Below, one piece after another: positions 53,196 through 63,639 of a stretch of DNA of 64,000 nucleotides. Numbering within the stretch: the first letter of the stretch is position 1; every line of letters begins with the position of its first letter. This stretch comes from Eulemur rufifrons (taxonomy: Eukaryota > Chordata > Mammalia > Primates > Lemuridae). A program made the translations under genes and the position numbers. The stretch is taken from contig NC_090990.1 in the NCBI RefSeq assembly GCF_041146395.1, positions 46,882,001 to 46,946,000 of the forward strand, in the 5' to 3' direction. The notes beneath the pieces are model-generated. The model saw only the letters and a list, made by a program, of their open reading frames with translations, searched no databases and was not told the origin of the DNA.

Positions 53196-53849
53196 AATAA
53201 GTTGGCTCTAGTCTTCGTTTAACAGGAAGGGAAACAGACGCCCAGAGAGGATGTGTGCCTTGCCCGAATTACCTGGCTTGCCAGCGTCAGAGCCGTGGCT
53301 TTGCCCAGTGCTGTCCCCAGCCCACTGCTGTCTGGTGCACGGTCCTGTCTGTGCTCACTCGGATCCAGATTCAAATGAGGAGACTTTAGAGGGTCTTTGA
53401 CACTGTTGGAAATACTGGTCCCTCATTTCCTTCTGGGCCTGTTCTGAAGTAGTTGTGATGTGAGCAGGTAAGCGTGAGGATGTCCAATCCAGTAAGCAAA
53501 CTGAGTGTAAAAATGCTGCCCAAACACTAATATTTCTTTCCCTTTGATGTCAGTTCGATGAGCTAGTTTCCTGCACGCTCCCTCGCGTGCACATGCTCTC
53601 TCCATCCGTGCCATGGTAAAGGTCATGGCTATGTACAACTGCATCGTCACGTGTACTAATCCACCCTCTGTGCTTACGTGGGGAGAGGGATTGCTCCTTT
53701 ATATTGGAAGCAGCTTGCACTTCTAGTGGTCACCACCTGTATGCTTTGGGAATGGCTGGAAATCTCTGGAGGTTCTTTACTGGTTGGTTCAAGGAGTTCA
53801 AGCAGACGCCCTGCTGTCAGTAGCCCATCTCAGATGCCGGTTGTTCTAG

Positions 53850-54043
53850 GTTAATGGGGTTGACCTGAGGAGCTCCAGCCACGAAGAAGCCATCACAGCT
53901 CTGAGGCAGACCCCCCAGAAGGTGCGGCTGGTGGTGTATAGAGATGAGGCACACTACAGGGACGAGGAAAACTTGGAGATGTTCCCTGTGGATCTGCAGA
54001 AGAAAGCCGGCCGAGGACTGGGCCTGAGCATCGTTGGGAAACG
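53850..54043 (+). CDS. PATJ: PATJ exon: end of PDZ8, linker and start of PDZ9
   Basis: 194 nt; acceptor GCCGGTTGTTCTAG, donor ACG|GTAAAG; starts in phase 0 and leaves two bases that complete Arg with the next exon. It reads [40 protein letters not shown], then [20 protein letters not shown] and IVGK. In PDZ8 the second helix begins S-H-E-E-A. The His at that helix start is the hallmark of class I PDZ domains, which prefer Ser/Thr two residues before the C terminus. The last third gives the first strand and GLGL loop of PDZ9. Human PATJ has LEIF where this has LEMF, as I recall. One exon thus joins halves of two domains, so its loss would fuse incomplete domains and also shift the frame. Confidence 0.97.
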
Positions 54044-54529
54044 GTAAAGACATGCTGTGCAGGTCAAGATCTGCCTTTTCCTTCAGAGTTCTGGGGACAC
54101 TGAAACATAAAGCCTAATGTATATTAAAGATGGGATTGCTGAAACTAAGATATTATGAATATGTGAACAACATAGGTAATATTCCTGAGCAAGGTCTTAT
54201 GAAAAAACTTGTCATATCGTGATAGAACTCCAAGCCCAATCAACCCAGGCCGTTACATTTCTTTACAGAGTAAGAACGGTTAGCAAGGTTCTTTCAACTA
54301 GCAGAATTACCTAGTAGATCTGAGGTTTGCAGAAGTGAATTAAAGCAACCCTACTCAAGAAACAGCTAATATCAAGAGGTAGATTTATACAATGCTGCGT
54401 TAAAAAAATTGCTCCGGCATGGAACACCATGCTAATTTCATACTATGTTAAAACTAGTTGAGTAGACATAGTTAAGAGAGAAACATAAATTCTTCATGAC
54501 AATAGTTTTCTATTAAGAAAGATGTCCTG

Positions 54530-54689
54530 CTAAGCACGGTAGTGTGTGCCTGCTGCCCCAGCTAATTAGTCGGCTGAAGTGGGGAGATCACTCGAGGCCA
54601 GGAGTTCTCTATGATAAGGCCTGTGAATAGCCATTGTACTTTAGCCTCCTGGGCAACATAGCAAGACCCCATCTCTCATAAAAGGAAAA
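54530..54689 (+). repeat. Fossil 7SL-derived monomer (FAM-like)
   Basis: Carries the 7SL 3' segment 'gcctgtgaatagccattgta', which dimeric Alus have lost, plus 'ggcaacatagcaagacccca'. The 7SL middle (S domain) is missing. It has a perfect target-site duplication AAGAAAGATGTC at 54518-54529 and 54690-54701. Confidence 0.8.
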
Positions 54690-55234
54690 AAAGAAAGATG
54701 TCTCAAAAATAATAGTTTGCACCAAAACTGTAGGTATGTAGATCCTGTGACGAGGCTGCGCTTTTGGAGTCTGTACTGCCTACCCAGGGGATGAGAATTA
54801 CATCCCACGTAATGAGAATTACAGTATTTGTTCCAGGATGATGTTAGTAAATTTCTCTCTTGCAGTGAATTGGGAAAGTAAGTAATATCTTGAACTGTAA
54901 GTCTAGCTTCCATGGTTTACTGGCTTTAGGTATCTAGTATGTATTTATTCCAACAGGGTTGTAGGATTTCCAGGTGATATCCCAATATGGCCTTAAAGTG
55001 AATCAACCATCTTCTTAGGAAGAATTCAAGTTGGTTTTATATCTGTTATATTATGTGCTCTCACAGACCTCTGGTGACTAGCCTAGTGCGTTTGATGTTA
55101 TTAAAATTAAAGTATTAGCCACCGTTTCTGAGTACTGATTTTGTGCCAAACATTGTGCTGTCATGATCTCATTTTTTTTACTTCAGCACCATAAAACTAT
55201 CACTCTGAAAATGCATTATAAAAAAAAAAGCTGA

Positions 55235-55581
55235 GGCCAGGCGCGGTGGCTCACGCCTGTAATCCTAGCACTCTGGGAGGCCGAGGCGGGTGGATCGCTC
55301 AAGGTCAGGTGTTCGAGACCAGCCTGAGCAAGAGCGAGACCCCGTCTCTACTAAAAATAGAAAGAAATTATATGGACAACTAAAAATATATATATAGAAA
55401 AATTAGCCGGGCATAGTGGCGCATGCCTGTAGTCCCAGCTACTTGGGAGGCTGAGGCAGGAGGATCGCTTGAGCCCAGGAGTTTGAGGTTGCTGTGAGCT
55501 AGGCTGACGCCATGGCACTCACTCTAGCCTGGGCAACAAAGTGAGACTCTGTCTCAAAAAAAAAAAAAAAAAAAAAAAAAA
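55235..55581 (+). repeat. Alu SINE, lemur-type, full length
   Basis: Ends in 26 A. The site duplication is A-rich plus GCTGA (about 55220-55234 and 55571-55586). Its 3' end is part of the local duplication seen again at 56657. Confidence 0.95.
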
Positions 55582-55760
55582 GCTGAGTTTCCTACATTTC
55601 TAAACAAAAATCAATGCACATCTGGGTGCAGAGCAACTAACAGAGCCAACGTCGAAGTTTGCTTTCTCGTTTTGGCACATGTGTATGCCTGGGAAGATTT
55701 CATTTGGAGTAATGGTTTTTCCTTTATTATCATTTAGTGGATTGATGAAATGGTCTTCAT
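55486..55760 (+). repeat. Direct repeat, copy 1 (275 bp)
   Basis: From 'aggttgctgtgagctaggct' in the Alu right arm, through its poly-A and 'gctgagtttcctacatttct', to 'gatgaaatggtcttcat'. The same text recurs at 56657-56923. By eye the only difference is 26 versus 18 A in the tail. Confidence 0.95.
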
Positions 55761-55847
55761 ACAGCACCAGTATTTCAGGTTAAGTTTGAAGGGAACATTT
55801 ACATTCCTTAGCACAGAAACTTACGTTGCAAAAGATCAAATGTATTA

Positions 55848-56125
55848 GCTCTCAAAATTCATAATTCTCTTTGACTAACAATTCTACCACTAGGAATTTA
55901 TCTTAAAAATATATGTGCAGATATTCACTGCACATTGTTTGTGATAGCTAAAGAATGGAAATAACCTCTATGTCCATCAGTAGGTTACTGATAAGTGAAA
56001 TCATGGAACATCATAGAATAGTAGGTAGCCATAAAAAAAACATGAAGAGGCTCCAAGTGCTAATAAAGACCAATGATCAAAACAAAGTTAAAGAAAACAA
56101 AACTGGAGGAAAACGGGAGTGTATG
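55848..56125 (+). mobile_element. Old LINE-1 3' UTR relic
   Basis: 'caattctaccactaggaatt', 'ttgtttgtgatagctaaaga', 'aatggaaataacctctatgt' and 'ccatcagtaggttactgata' follow the L1M 3' UTR order. A (TG)n run at 56123-56135 follows. Its open frame runs into the next exon and has no meaning there. Confidence 0.75.
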
Positions 56126-56211
56126 TGTGTGTGTAGTCACAAACACACAGATGTGTTATGCATGGAAATACTTGGTTGTGCCAATACCCCACTGTTGTAT
56201 GGTTTTGACAG

Positions 56212-56359
56212 AAATGGAAGCGGAGTATTTATTTCTGACATTGTGAAAGGCGGAGCTGCAGACCTGGATGGAAGATTGATTCAGGGAGATCAGATCTTGT
56301 CCGTGAATGGGGAGGACATGAGAACTGCCTCACAGGAGACAGTGGCCACCATCCTCAAG
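56212..56359 (+). CDS. PATJ: PATJ exon: core of PDZ9 (49 codons)
   Basis: 148 nt; acceptor TGTTGTATGGTTTTGACAG, donor AAG|GTGAGT. The first base completes Arg with the preceding exon, and it ends in phase 0. It reads [40 protein letters not shown], then [23 protein letters not shown] is the PDZ signature. The second helix begins S-Q-E-T-V: Gln stands where PDZ8 has the class I His, so PDZ9 probably has a different ligand preference. Human PATJ has MRNAS at the MRTAS site, as I recall. The intron sequence before the exon stays open upstream to 55955, but that is L1-derived. The exon lies between the two copies of the local duplication, whose second copy starts 298 bp after its end. Confidence 0.97.
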
Positions 56360-56656
56360 GTGAGTTGCTGGGCTGCTTCCTGCCCAGCTGGCACAACTAA
56401 AGTCCAGTGGGAACTGTTCACATCTAGCTTGGTTATAAAATGGGTTGGATTTTATGCTGACTCTAGTTTTTACTAGAAATCTAATCTTTCATTATTTTAA
56501 GTGATCAGGAATAGTTTTAAAAGAAAGCTCTGTTATATTGACTAGCAGAATTGAAAGGAACCTGCTTTGGGATTTCCAAGCTAGTTTTTTATACTTGTGA
56601 GAATTCCAAGTACCCATGATTGCCCTCTACATGCATTCAATGCGATGCGCTCTCCT

Positions 56657-56923
56657 AGGTTGCTGTGAGCTAGGCTGACGCCATGGCACTCACTCTAGCC
56701 TGGGCAACAAAGTGAGACTCTGTCTCAAAAAAAAAAAAAAAAAAGCTGAGTTTCCTACATTTCTAAACAAAAATCAATGCACATCTGGGTGCAGAGCAAC
56801 TAACAGAGCCAACGTCGAAGTTTGCTTTCTCGTTTTGGCACATGTGTATGCCTGGGAAGATTTCATTTGGAGTAATGGTTTTTCCTTTATTATCATTTAG
56901 TGGATTGATGAAATGGTCTTCAT
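56657..56923 (+). repeat. Direct repeat, copy 2 (267 bp)
   Basis: Begins abruptly within an Alu right arm ('aggttgctgtgagctaggct') with no Alu 5' part before it, and ends at 'gatgaaatggtcttcat'. It matches 55486-55760 apart from eight fewer A. It has no target-site duplication of its own that I can see. Confidence 0.95.
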
Positions 56924-57087
56924 TTCATCTCCTAGAGTCCCAGAATTCATCCTCCCCCTCTAGGGCTATGTCAGGGAACATGTGATTGTGAATTCGTCAG
57001 TTCCAGCTTTTATTACCTGAGGGAATGTTAAAGCTTATCTAGACCAATTCCTCCATCTCACAAATGAAGTTTAAAAAGTAGAATGAA

Positions 57088-57722
<635 letters not shown>

Positions 57723-58368
57723 AAAAGAATGACATGCCCAAGATCACAAAGCTCTGCTTGAGTGGTTTTTCTACTGCCCAAGCCATTTCTCACTGAAGTT
57801 GTAGAGATGTTAAGATTCAAAATCCACTCCCAAATGTCTCTGCCACATGGACCTTAATTCCCCTGGAAGAAACTGATTGATAGTTTTTTATTCAACTATA
57901 ACCAGGTACATCATTTTATTCTGTCTCAGCAATAGCCATGGAAGCTTTTGCAAAGGCAAATTTTGTTCCATTTTAAAATTCTGATTTCCTGATAAAGTCA
58001 GCTGTCAGTTATCACCCAAGAGAAGATCTGTATTTTAGATTATCTGCACATTTGATGTTTCTGTCCTCTTCACCACTTTCTCTTGATTATTTCACTGTTC
58101 ATGAATACTTTCATCAGAAGAGGGAAGGAAGAGAAAAGAGGGGAATTGAACACATTTCTTCCTTTAAACACATTACAGAAGTCATGAGATGAATGCCGTC
58201 GAGTTTTTAAATTACTGTTGTTTTGTTTGGCTGTTGGATTACTGACTTTCCCTTTTGCCTGGTGCTTTTATAATTCATGGCTGCAGAGATGAGTGGAGGC
58301 TCTGCTATGGTGTTTTAGAACATACATGCTACTGCTTTTCATTTCTATTCTGTTCTTGCCTTCCCAAG

Positions 58369-58455
58369 TGTGCACAGGGTCTTGTGCAGCTAGAGATTGG
58401 AAGACTCCGAGCTGGTTCGTGGACCTCGGCAAGGAAGACATCACAGAACAGTCAG
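58369..58455 (+). CDS. PATJ: PATJ exon: end of PDZ9 and Ser-rich linker (29 codons)
   Basis: 87 nt, phase 0 at both ends; acceptor TGTTCTTGCCTTCCCAAG, donor CAG|GTGGTT (weak after the GT). It reads [20 protein letters not shown], then [20 protein letters not shown] is the last strand of PDZ9; the rest begins a basic, Ser/Thr-rich linker. Mouse PATJ also reads RKTSQNSQ here, whereas human reads RTTSQNSQ, as I recall. Skipping would keep the frame but remove the closing strand of PDZ9. The reading frame continues past the donor to 58527, so failure to splice would add a short tail and then stop. Confidence 0.95.
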
Positions 58456-60698
58456 GTGGTTGATGGCTTCCCGTCAGACCGACTCACTCCTCTGCCCCCA
58501 TTGGGAGAAAGTTCCCCATTTCATAAATGATTGTTTGGAAATAATGTCTCCTACGTAGCATATTCACAGCACCCAGTTCAGTGTATTTTCATGTGTTTGA
58601 AATAAAAAGAAAGGTGGGATAGAAATCATTAATCCCTAGATTTTTCTCTCCTTTATTGCCTGCAAATGTTTTCTTAGAACCACTTTTCTCTCCTACTATT
58701 AGTTCTATATTGCGTATGCGCTCATGTCCACAGCTGTGTTTATTTAAAAAAAAAAAACAGGCAACATCTGGTGGCAATTTGACCCTCATTAGCACAACAT
58801 TGTTCTATTCATTCAATTAAATATTGCTATAAAGTTAACTTGTGACTAGCCACTCGCACATGCTGAGGGCAGTTAATGGTATATTCCTCGGAGAACCAAG
58901 TGTGGGGGTTTCCCCTGTGGGAGAGCGGCCTTGGTGGGTGATATTTTGTGGGTTAGCAAACATCTTATGTTTATTTGCAAGGCTGATGTAAGTGCCACTT
59001 TTTTTTTTAAAGAAAGTATATTTCACTGCATTTTTTTTCATTGTAATGGCTGACAAAATCAAGGTGATAGACTGTGTGTTTAGTCCTATTTGGTGTATAA
59101 TGAAACTATAGAAACTTGCATGTGACTCCTTATTCTCTTCTGTGGGTTATGGATAGGTCTTTGCTTTGAGGTTAAAAACATGAGTTTTAGTCCTCCCTCC
59201 TTAGACTTAAAGGCTCTCGAAGGCCTCTGTCGAGAAGATGCTCTGATTTTGTGGTTAGCACATAGGTATGTCTCGCTGCATTTAGTCACATGATTTTGGT
59301 CGCATCTTTTGCCTCATTGGTGTTAGAAAATGGGTGAGGAAAAATACTGTTGTTCAAATAGGATTGCAGACTAGCTGGCTTGTCTTAGGGCATCTTCAGA
59401 GCTATCAAACCCAATAAATAGCTTGTTAAGTTTGGAATGTTTCTGCGTGTGCTTTTCTGGGTTATGTAACATAGTGGGCAGCAAATGCCTAAGACGCTGC
59501 TGCCGTCAGATTCCACGAGTGAACGGTTAGGGACGATTCTGACCAGACTTGTATCGACAGACTTGTATCGACAGTGGGAACTGGAGATGCAGTTTGAAGG
59601 CCCCTCTAAAGGAGGGTTGTTCTATACTCAAATTGATTTCTAGGCTTTTTCTAAGGGATCAAGAGGGGCCTGGGGAGGGGGTGTCTGAGGTTAAGGTAGC
59701 AGCAGATGTCTTCTTCCCCTTTGTAAGCAGTATTTTTATACTTTATCCTCCCCATCCCAGGCTTTACACATGGCTTCTTCCTTAATGGAAGACTGTGTTT
59801 GTTGAATGATTTCCTTAAAGCGTCATTGTACCCGGGAGATTAGAAGGCAGGAGGAAATTATTGTCCCTGTCAGAGTATGAGAGAGCTGCACAGAGGAGGT
59901 TCCATTGGGTCTCACTCCAAAGGGGGTCTGGGGAAAAGAAGGAGAAGGTGTCTCAGAGAGAGTAGCGTACGCAAAGGCACAGAGGGTGACAGGAGTTTGT
60001 GTGTTTCAGGGAGAGTTCGGACTGCCAGAGAGAGTGGTGGGTTTCTGTCCTTCCCGAGCATCTTCATGATGTATTTCATGTATACAATCGAATGTATGTG
60101 AGCATCTTCGTGATTAATAAAGTTCACACTCAGATTAAATACGGAGCTAACACATTTAGAAGCTGTATCATTAAATGTTCAAAAAAAAAGAAACCCATCA
60201 TAACTATTTATATGATATATAAATGTGAGCTGTCATATTTTGGAAACGTGGAACAAATTATCAAATACTTTCCTTTAACCTTCTTGCACAGAATTTTAAT
60301 TTCAGAGGGTAGCAGTTTAATTCAATTAAAAAAATTTGTAAATATGTTTTATCAACCCCTTGTCCTTAAAATTATGGCTGAGATGATATGAGAGTTTGCC
60401 CTGTTTGGCCAATTAGAAGAAGACTGGTATCTGACTGTAATAATAAAAAAAAAAAAAAAAAAAGGGTCTTCCGCCATCATAAGTTGAAGACCCTGACCCT
60501 GGTGGACAAAAAGAAGATGCCATTGCCAACATTTTCACATCCAGACCTATTTAAAGAGGTCAGGACCTTGTAGGGTCATAGATTTTCTTCTGGGTAGTTA
60601 CAAGATAGGGAGTTCAGTGCCTTCTTTTGAGGGCTGAGGAGATTATAACTTGTTGACTTAATCCATAGGAAGTGGGTTCATTAAGAGATAATTTCTAG

Positions 60699-61044
60699 GC
60701 CAGGTGCGGTGGCTCACACCTGTAATCCTAGCACTCTGGGAGGCCAAGGCGGGAGGATGGCTCGAGGTCAGGAGTTCGAGACCAGCCTGAGCAAGAGTGA
60801 GACCCCATCTCTACTAAAAAAAATAGAAAGAAATGATCTGGACAGGTAAAATTATATATATAGGAAAAAAAAATTAGCCGGGTATGGTGGCACATTCCTG
60901 TAGTCCCAGCTACTCGGGAGGCTGAGGCAGAAGGATTGCTTAAGCCCAGGAGTTTGAGGTTGCTGTGAGCTTTACGCCACGGCACTCTAGCCCGGGGAAC
61001 AGAGTGAGACTCTGTCTCAAAAAAAAAAAAAAAAAGAAAGAGAG
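60699..61044 (+). repeat. Alu SINE, lemur-type, full length
   Basis: Perfect 9-bp target-site duplication AATTTCTAG at 60690-60698 and 61045-61053. A short deletion lies in the right arm ('gtgagctttacgccacgg'). Confidence 0.95.
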
Positions 61045-61419
61045 AATTTCTAGCCTGGGGTCCACCAAGCCTCTTCTTTTATAACGGCTTTTCCCACCAA
61101 CCAGGAAGAAGTATCTCTATTCTGCAGAGGAAAATGTGTATTGGAAAAAACACTTGAGGAATCTTTTCCTCAGCCAGGCAAAATCCATATTTAAAAAGGC
61201 CTCAGCAAACACATTGTTCTGCGATTTTTTTTTTAAGGCAAAAGTTATAATATGCTATACTTTCTCAAGTCTGAGTAGTTATCTATTGTAGTAGCATTTA
61301 TTTAAATTATATCCTTTCAAGAAAACTATAAAAACACTCCTTTAAATATATACATCCACTGTGAAGTATGCTGATACCTGAAACTTACTTTGAAATGAAT
61401 CTTTAAAAAAAAAATGATG

Positions 61420-61565
61420 AGTGATGAATAGATGAATGGATGTATGATAAAATGTAGCAAAATATTAACTGTGGAATCTAGGTGGTGTATATATGGGTAT
61501 CTAGTATATGTAATTCTTTCAACTTTTCTGCATATTGAAATTTTTCATATTTAAAATATTAAACA
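61420..61565 (+). mobile_element. Old LINE-1 3' end fragment
   Basis: 'atattaactgtggaatctag', 'gtggtgtatatatgggtatc' and 'ttcaacttttctgcatattg' with 'tttcatatttaaaatatt' match a common L1M 3' terminus. Confidence 0.7.
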
Positions 61566-61999
61566 ACTTGTATCATAGTTAAAGAAATGGACCAAGTTAT
61601 AATTTATCAACTAGTAATAATCTTAGGCTTAGCTTAAAATTTTGATAGGCAGTTAGGCGTAGGCTTAATAATTTGGTAGAAAAATTATCCATTGTTGGCT
61701 ACATTGTCTGTGTTAGAAAGGGCCTTCACTATGGATGCTATTTTCATTGAATAGCCACTCGCCATAAATGACTACCCACTGTAGACCTCAGCTGTTTATT
61801 TAAATGAATAAAAGCATAGGTAATGGAGGGATAGCAGATTAGACTGATTTATTACTGACTCTAGGAAAATCTTTAAGAAAAAAATGTTATCTCTGAAAAA
61901 GCCTTTTTCCCTTGATTTTTGCTGCTTTCTCCTACAATTGAGGGTTCTGTTTGGTCAAGTTTCTCTTAATCTAGGTTTTGTTATGAGCAAAATATATAA

Positions 62000-62240
62000 T
62001 ACACTTTAGGCAATAAGGGGATACATGTAGACCATAACCCCAGATGACACATAGTGCCCATCAACTAACTGTATATAAACACTATGTAGCAACCTAGGAA
62101 AATGTTTTTGATTTTATGTGGAGCAAGAACAGCTGAAGTGATTGCATGTTCTCTACCTAGATGATTACAACCATAGATAAAAGCACACATAATGGAGAAA
62201 ACAGTGGAGCAAACTTAACTGGGATTGGTTTGGGGTGGTA
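62000..62240 (+). mobile_element. Probable old LINE-1 3' UTR fragment
   Basis: 'gcccatcaactaactgtata', 'aacactatgtagcaacctag' and 'acataatggagaaaacagtg' recall the L1M 3' UTR. The match is loose. Confidence 0.4.
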
Positions 62241-62406
62241 AGAGAATAAGTGTGGGCGATTTTTGTTTTCTTTCTTGGCCTCTTCAGGATTTTCTGAGTT
62301 GGTTATGGTGACCTCAGTAATTGAAATACCAGTGACGAGGATGAAATTTTAGGGCCAAGTCAGTGTCTGCAACGCAGGTGACCGCCGGGGTCTTTTTTGT
62401 TTTCAG

Positions 62407-62521
62407 GGGAGTCAGCACAGCACACACAGCAGCTGCCGCCCCTCCTTCGCCCCTGTCATCGCCGGCCTGCAAAACCTGGTCGGCACAAAAAGAGCTTCAG
62501 ATCCCGCCCAGAGGAACTCAG
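62407..62521 (+). CDS. PATJ: PATJ exon: Ser-rich linker after PDZ9
   Basis: 115 nt; acceptor GGGGTCTTTTTTGTTTTCAG (strong), donor TCAG|GTATTA (weak); starts in phase 0 and leaves one base completing Gly with the next exon. It reads [20 protein letters not shown], then [18 protein letters not shown]. Human PATJ has, as I recall, [20 protein letters not shown] followed by [18 protein letters not shown], so identity is clear though this linker drifts more than the PDZ exons. It is a flexible Ser/His/Pro-rich spacer between PDZ9 and the last PDZ domain, with a conserved short hydrophobic patch FAPVI-GLQNLVG that may be a contact site (inference). Confidence 0.93.
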
Positions 62522-63601
62522 GTATTATGTGGACACACCCCCGGCAAAACCATCCTGTTACCCAAATTCAAAAAAAAAAGAAAAAATTAGCAATTTGATA
62601 AAACAGTCTTTTCATCTTTCGTTAAAATGTTTTTAGAGGCCGGGCGCGGTGGCTCACGCCTGTAATCCTAGCACTCTGGGAGGCCGAGGTGGGCGGATCG
62701 TTTGAGCTCAGGAGTTCGAGACCAGCCTGAGCAAGAGCGAGACCCCATCTCTACTAAAAATAGAAAGAAATTATATGGACAGCTAAAAATATATATAGAA
62801 AAAATTAGCCGGGCATGGTGGTGCATGCCTGTAGTCCCAGCTACTCGGGAGGCTGAGACAGGAGGATCGCTTGAGCTCAGGAGTTTGAGGTTGCTGTGAG
62901 CTAGGCTGACGCCACGGCACTCACTCTAGCCTGGGCAACAGAGTGAAACTCTGTCTCAAAAAAAAAAAAAAAAAAAAAAATGTTTTTAAATCTTTGAGCT
63001 TGGCCGCGTAAGCCACAAGTGTTCTGAAAGGCTGTTCCGAAGGAACGAGCACTATAGGGATTCCTTTTTTGGAATATACCTTTAACGGTACACAAATCAC
63101 ATGAAAAACAGAAAAGCGGAAAGCTGGAGTGCATCATAAAGTAAAACTGTTTACAAAGAGAAAGTTAATAAATTCCTGGTCACTGGAAGGTCAGAAGTGT
63201 GAATACTGGGGGTGGGGCAAGGGGTCTTTTTAAGTCTTTTGTGGGGAGGAGGGTTCTCTTTGATAAAGGTGGAAAAATGTACAAGGAAGCACAACTGACT
63301 CATCCTCCAAGCATTTGATCACATGTTCCAGGCAGCTGCTGTTGCAGTCCATCAGCTTTTGTGACACCAAACAATTCTGGCCATGTCTGTCTCAAACAGA
63401 GAGCACCTTAGAATAGAGGACACGGCCCCGATGGCTTGGCTGCCAGTCTGGATGTTGAGAAAGGGTGTGATTCCTTTTTCCCTTAGTGTCCCTCTCTTGA
63501 AAGGCCTAGGAAATGATACCATTTTTGTGGAATGATATTATATCCTAAATAAATGATCTCTTAATTTTAAAAAGTTAACGGTGTTGCTTCTTTATTTATA
63601 G
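62522..63601 (+). other. PATJ: PATJ intron, 1.1 kb
   Basis: The intron holds a full-length lemur-type Alu in its first third. The remaining 62990-63600 shows nothing I recognise. Confidence 0.75.
62638..62976 (+). repeat. Alu SINE, lemur-type, full length
   Basis: Target-site duplication AAAATGTTTTTA at 62624-62635 and 62977-62988. It differs from the copy at 29413 at only about ten positions by eye. It starts about 115 bp after the weak donor at 62522. Confidence 0.96.
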
Positions 63602-63639
63602 GCACAGACATGGTGCCAAGGACTGTTGAGATAATCAGA
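63602..63639 (+). CDS. PATJ: PATJ exon: lead-in to the last PDZ domain (short, 38 nt)
   Basis: Acceptor TTGCTTCTTTATTTATAG, donor AGA|GTAAGT (near-consensus). The first two bases complete Gly, and it ends in phase 0. It reads TDMVPRTVEIIR. Human PATJ has TDMEPRTVEIIRE, so Glu has become Val here. RTVEIIR is the first strand of the next PDZ domain, whose remainder lies beyond the window. At 38 nt this is a very small exon, held by a strong donor and a pyrimidine-rich acceptor. Confidence 0.93.

Larger units (their letters stand above)
49002..53849 (+). other. PATJ: PATJ intron, 4.8 kb
   Basis: The intron holds an L1 3' fragment, MIR copies and a truncated Alu with an (AAT)n tail. Most of it (49010-50280, 50410-51925, 52170-52675, 53200-53845) shows no repeat I recognise. 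Confidence 0.75.
54044..56211 (+). other. PATJ: PATJ intron, 2.2 kb
   Basis: The intron holds a fossil 7SL-derived monomer, a lemur-type Alu, the first copy of a near-perfect duplication and an L1 3' relic that runs to within about 100 bp of the next exon. The stretches 54044-54515 and 54705-55215 show nothing I recognise. Confidence 0.75.
58456..62406 (+). other. PATJ: PATJ intron, 4.0 kb
   Basis: The intron holds one lemur-type Alu (60699) and L1 3' relics near 61430 and 62000. The stretch 58460-60440 shows no repeat I recognise. 60440-60460 is an A run, followed by a short codon-like stretch without a match. 61055-61410 shows nothing I recognise. Confidence 0.75.

Noticed and set aside
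55955..56211. N-terminal extension of the PDZ9 exon frame
   Set aside because: The frame is open by chance through an L1 3' relic and a TG run. The acceptor at 56211 and the phase from the previous exon define the exon.
58456..58530. Coding continuation after the donor at 58456
   Set aside because: It is an intronic read-through. The next exon joins in phase and matches PATJ, so the donor is used despite being weak.
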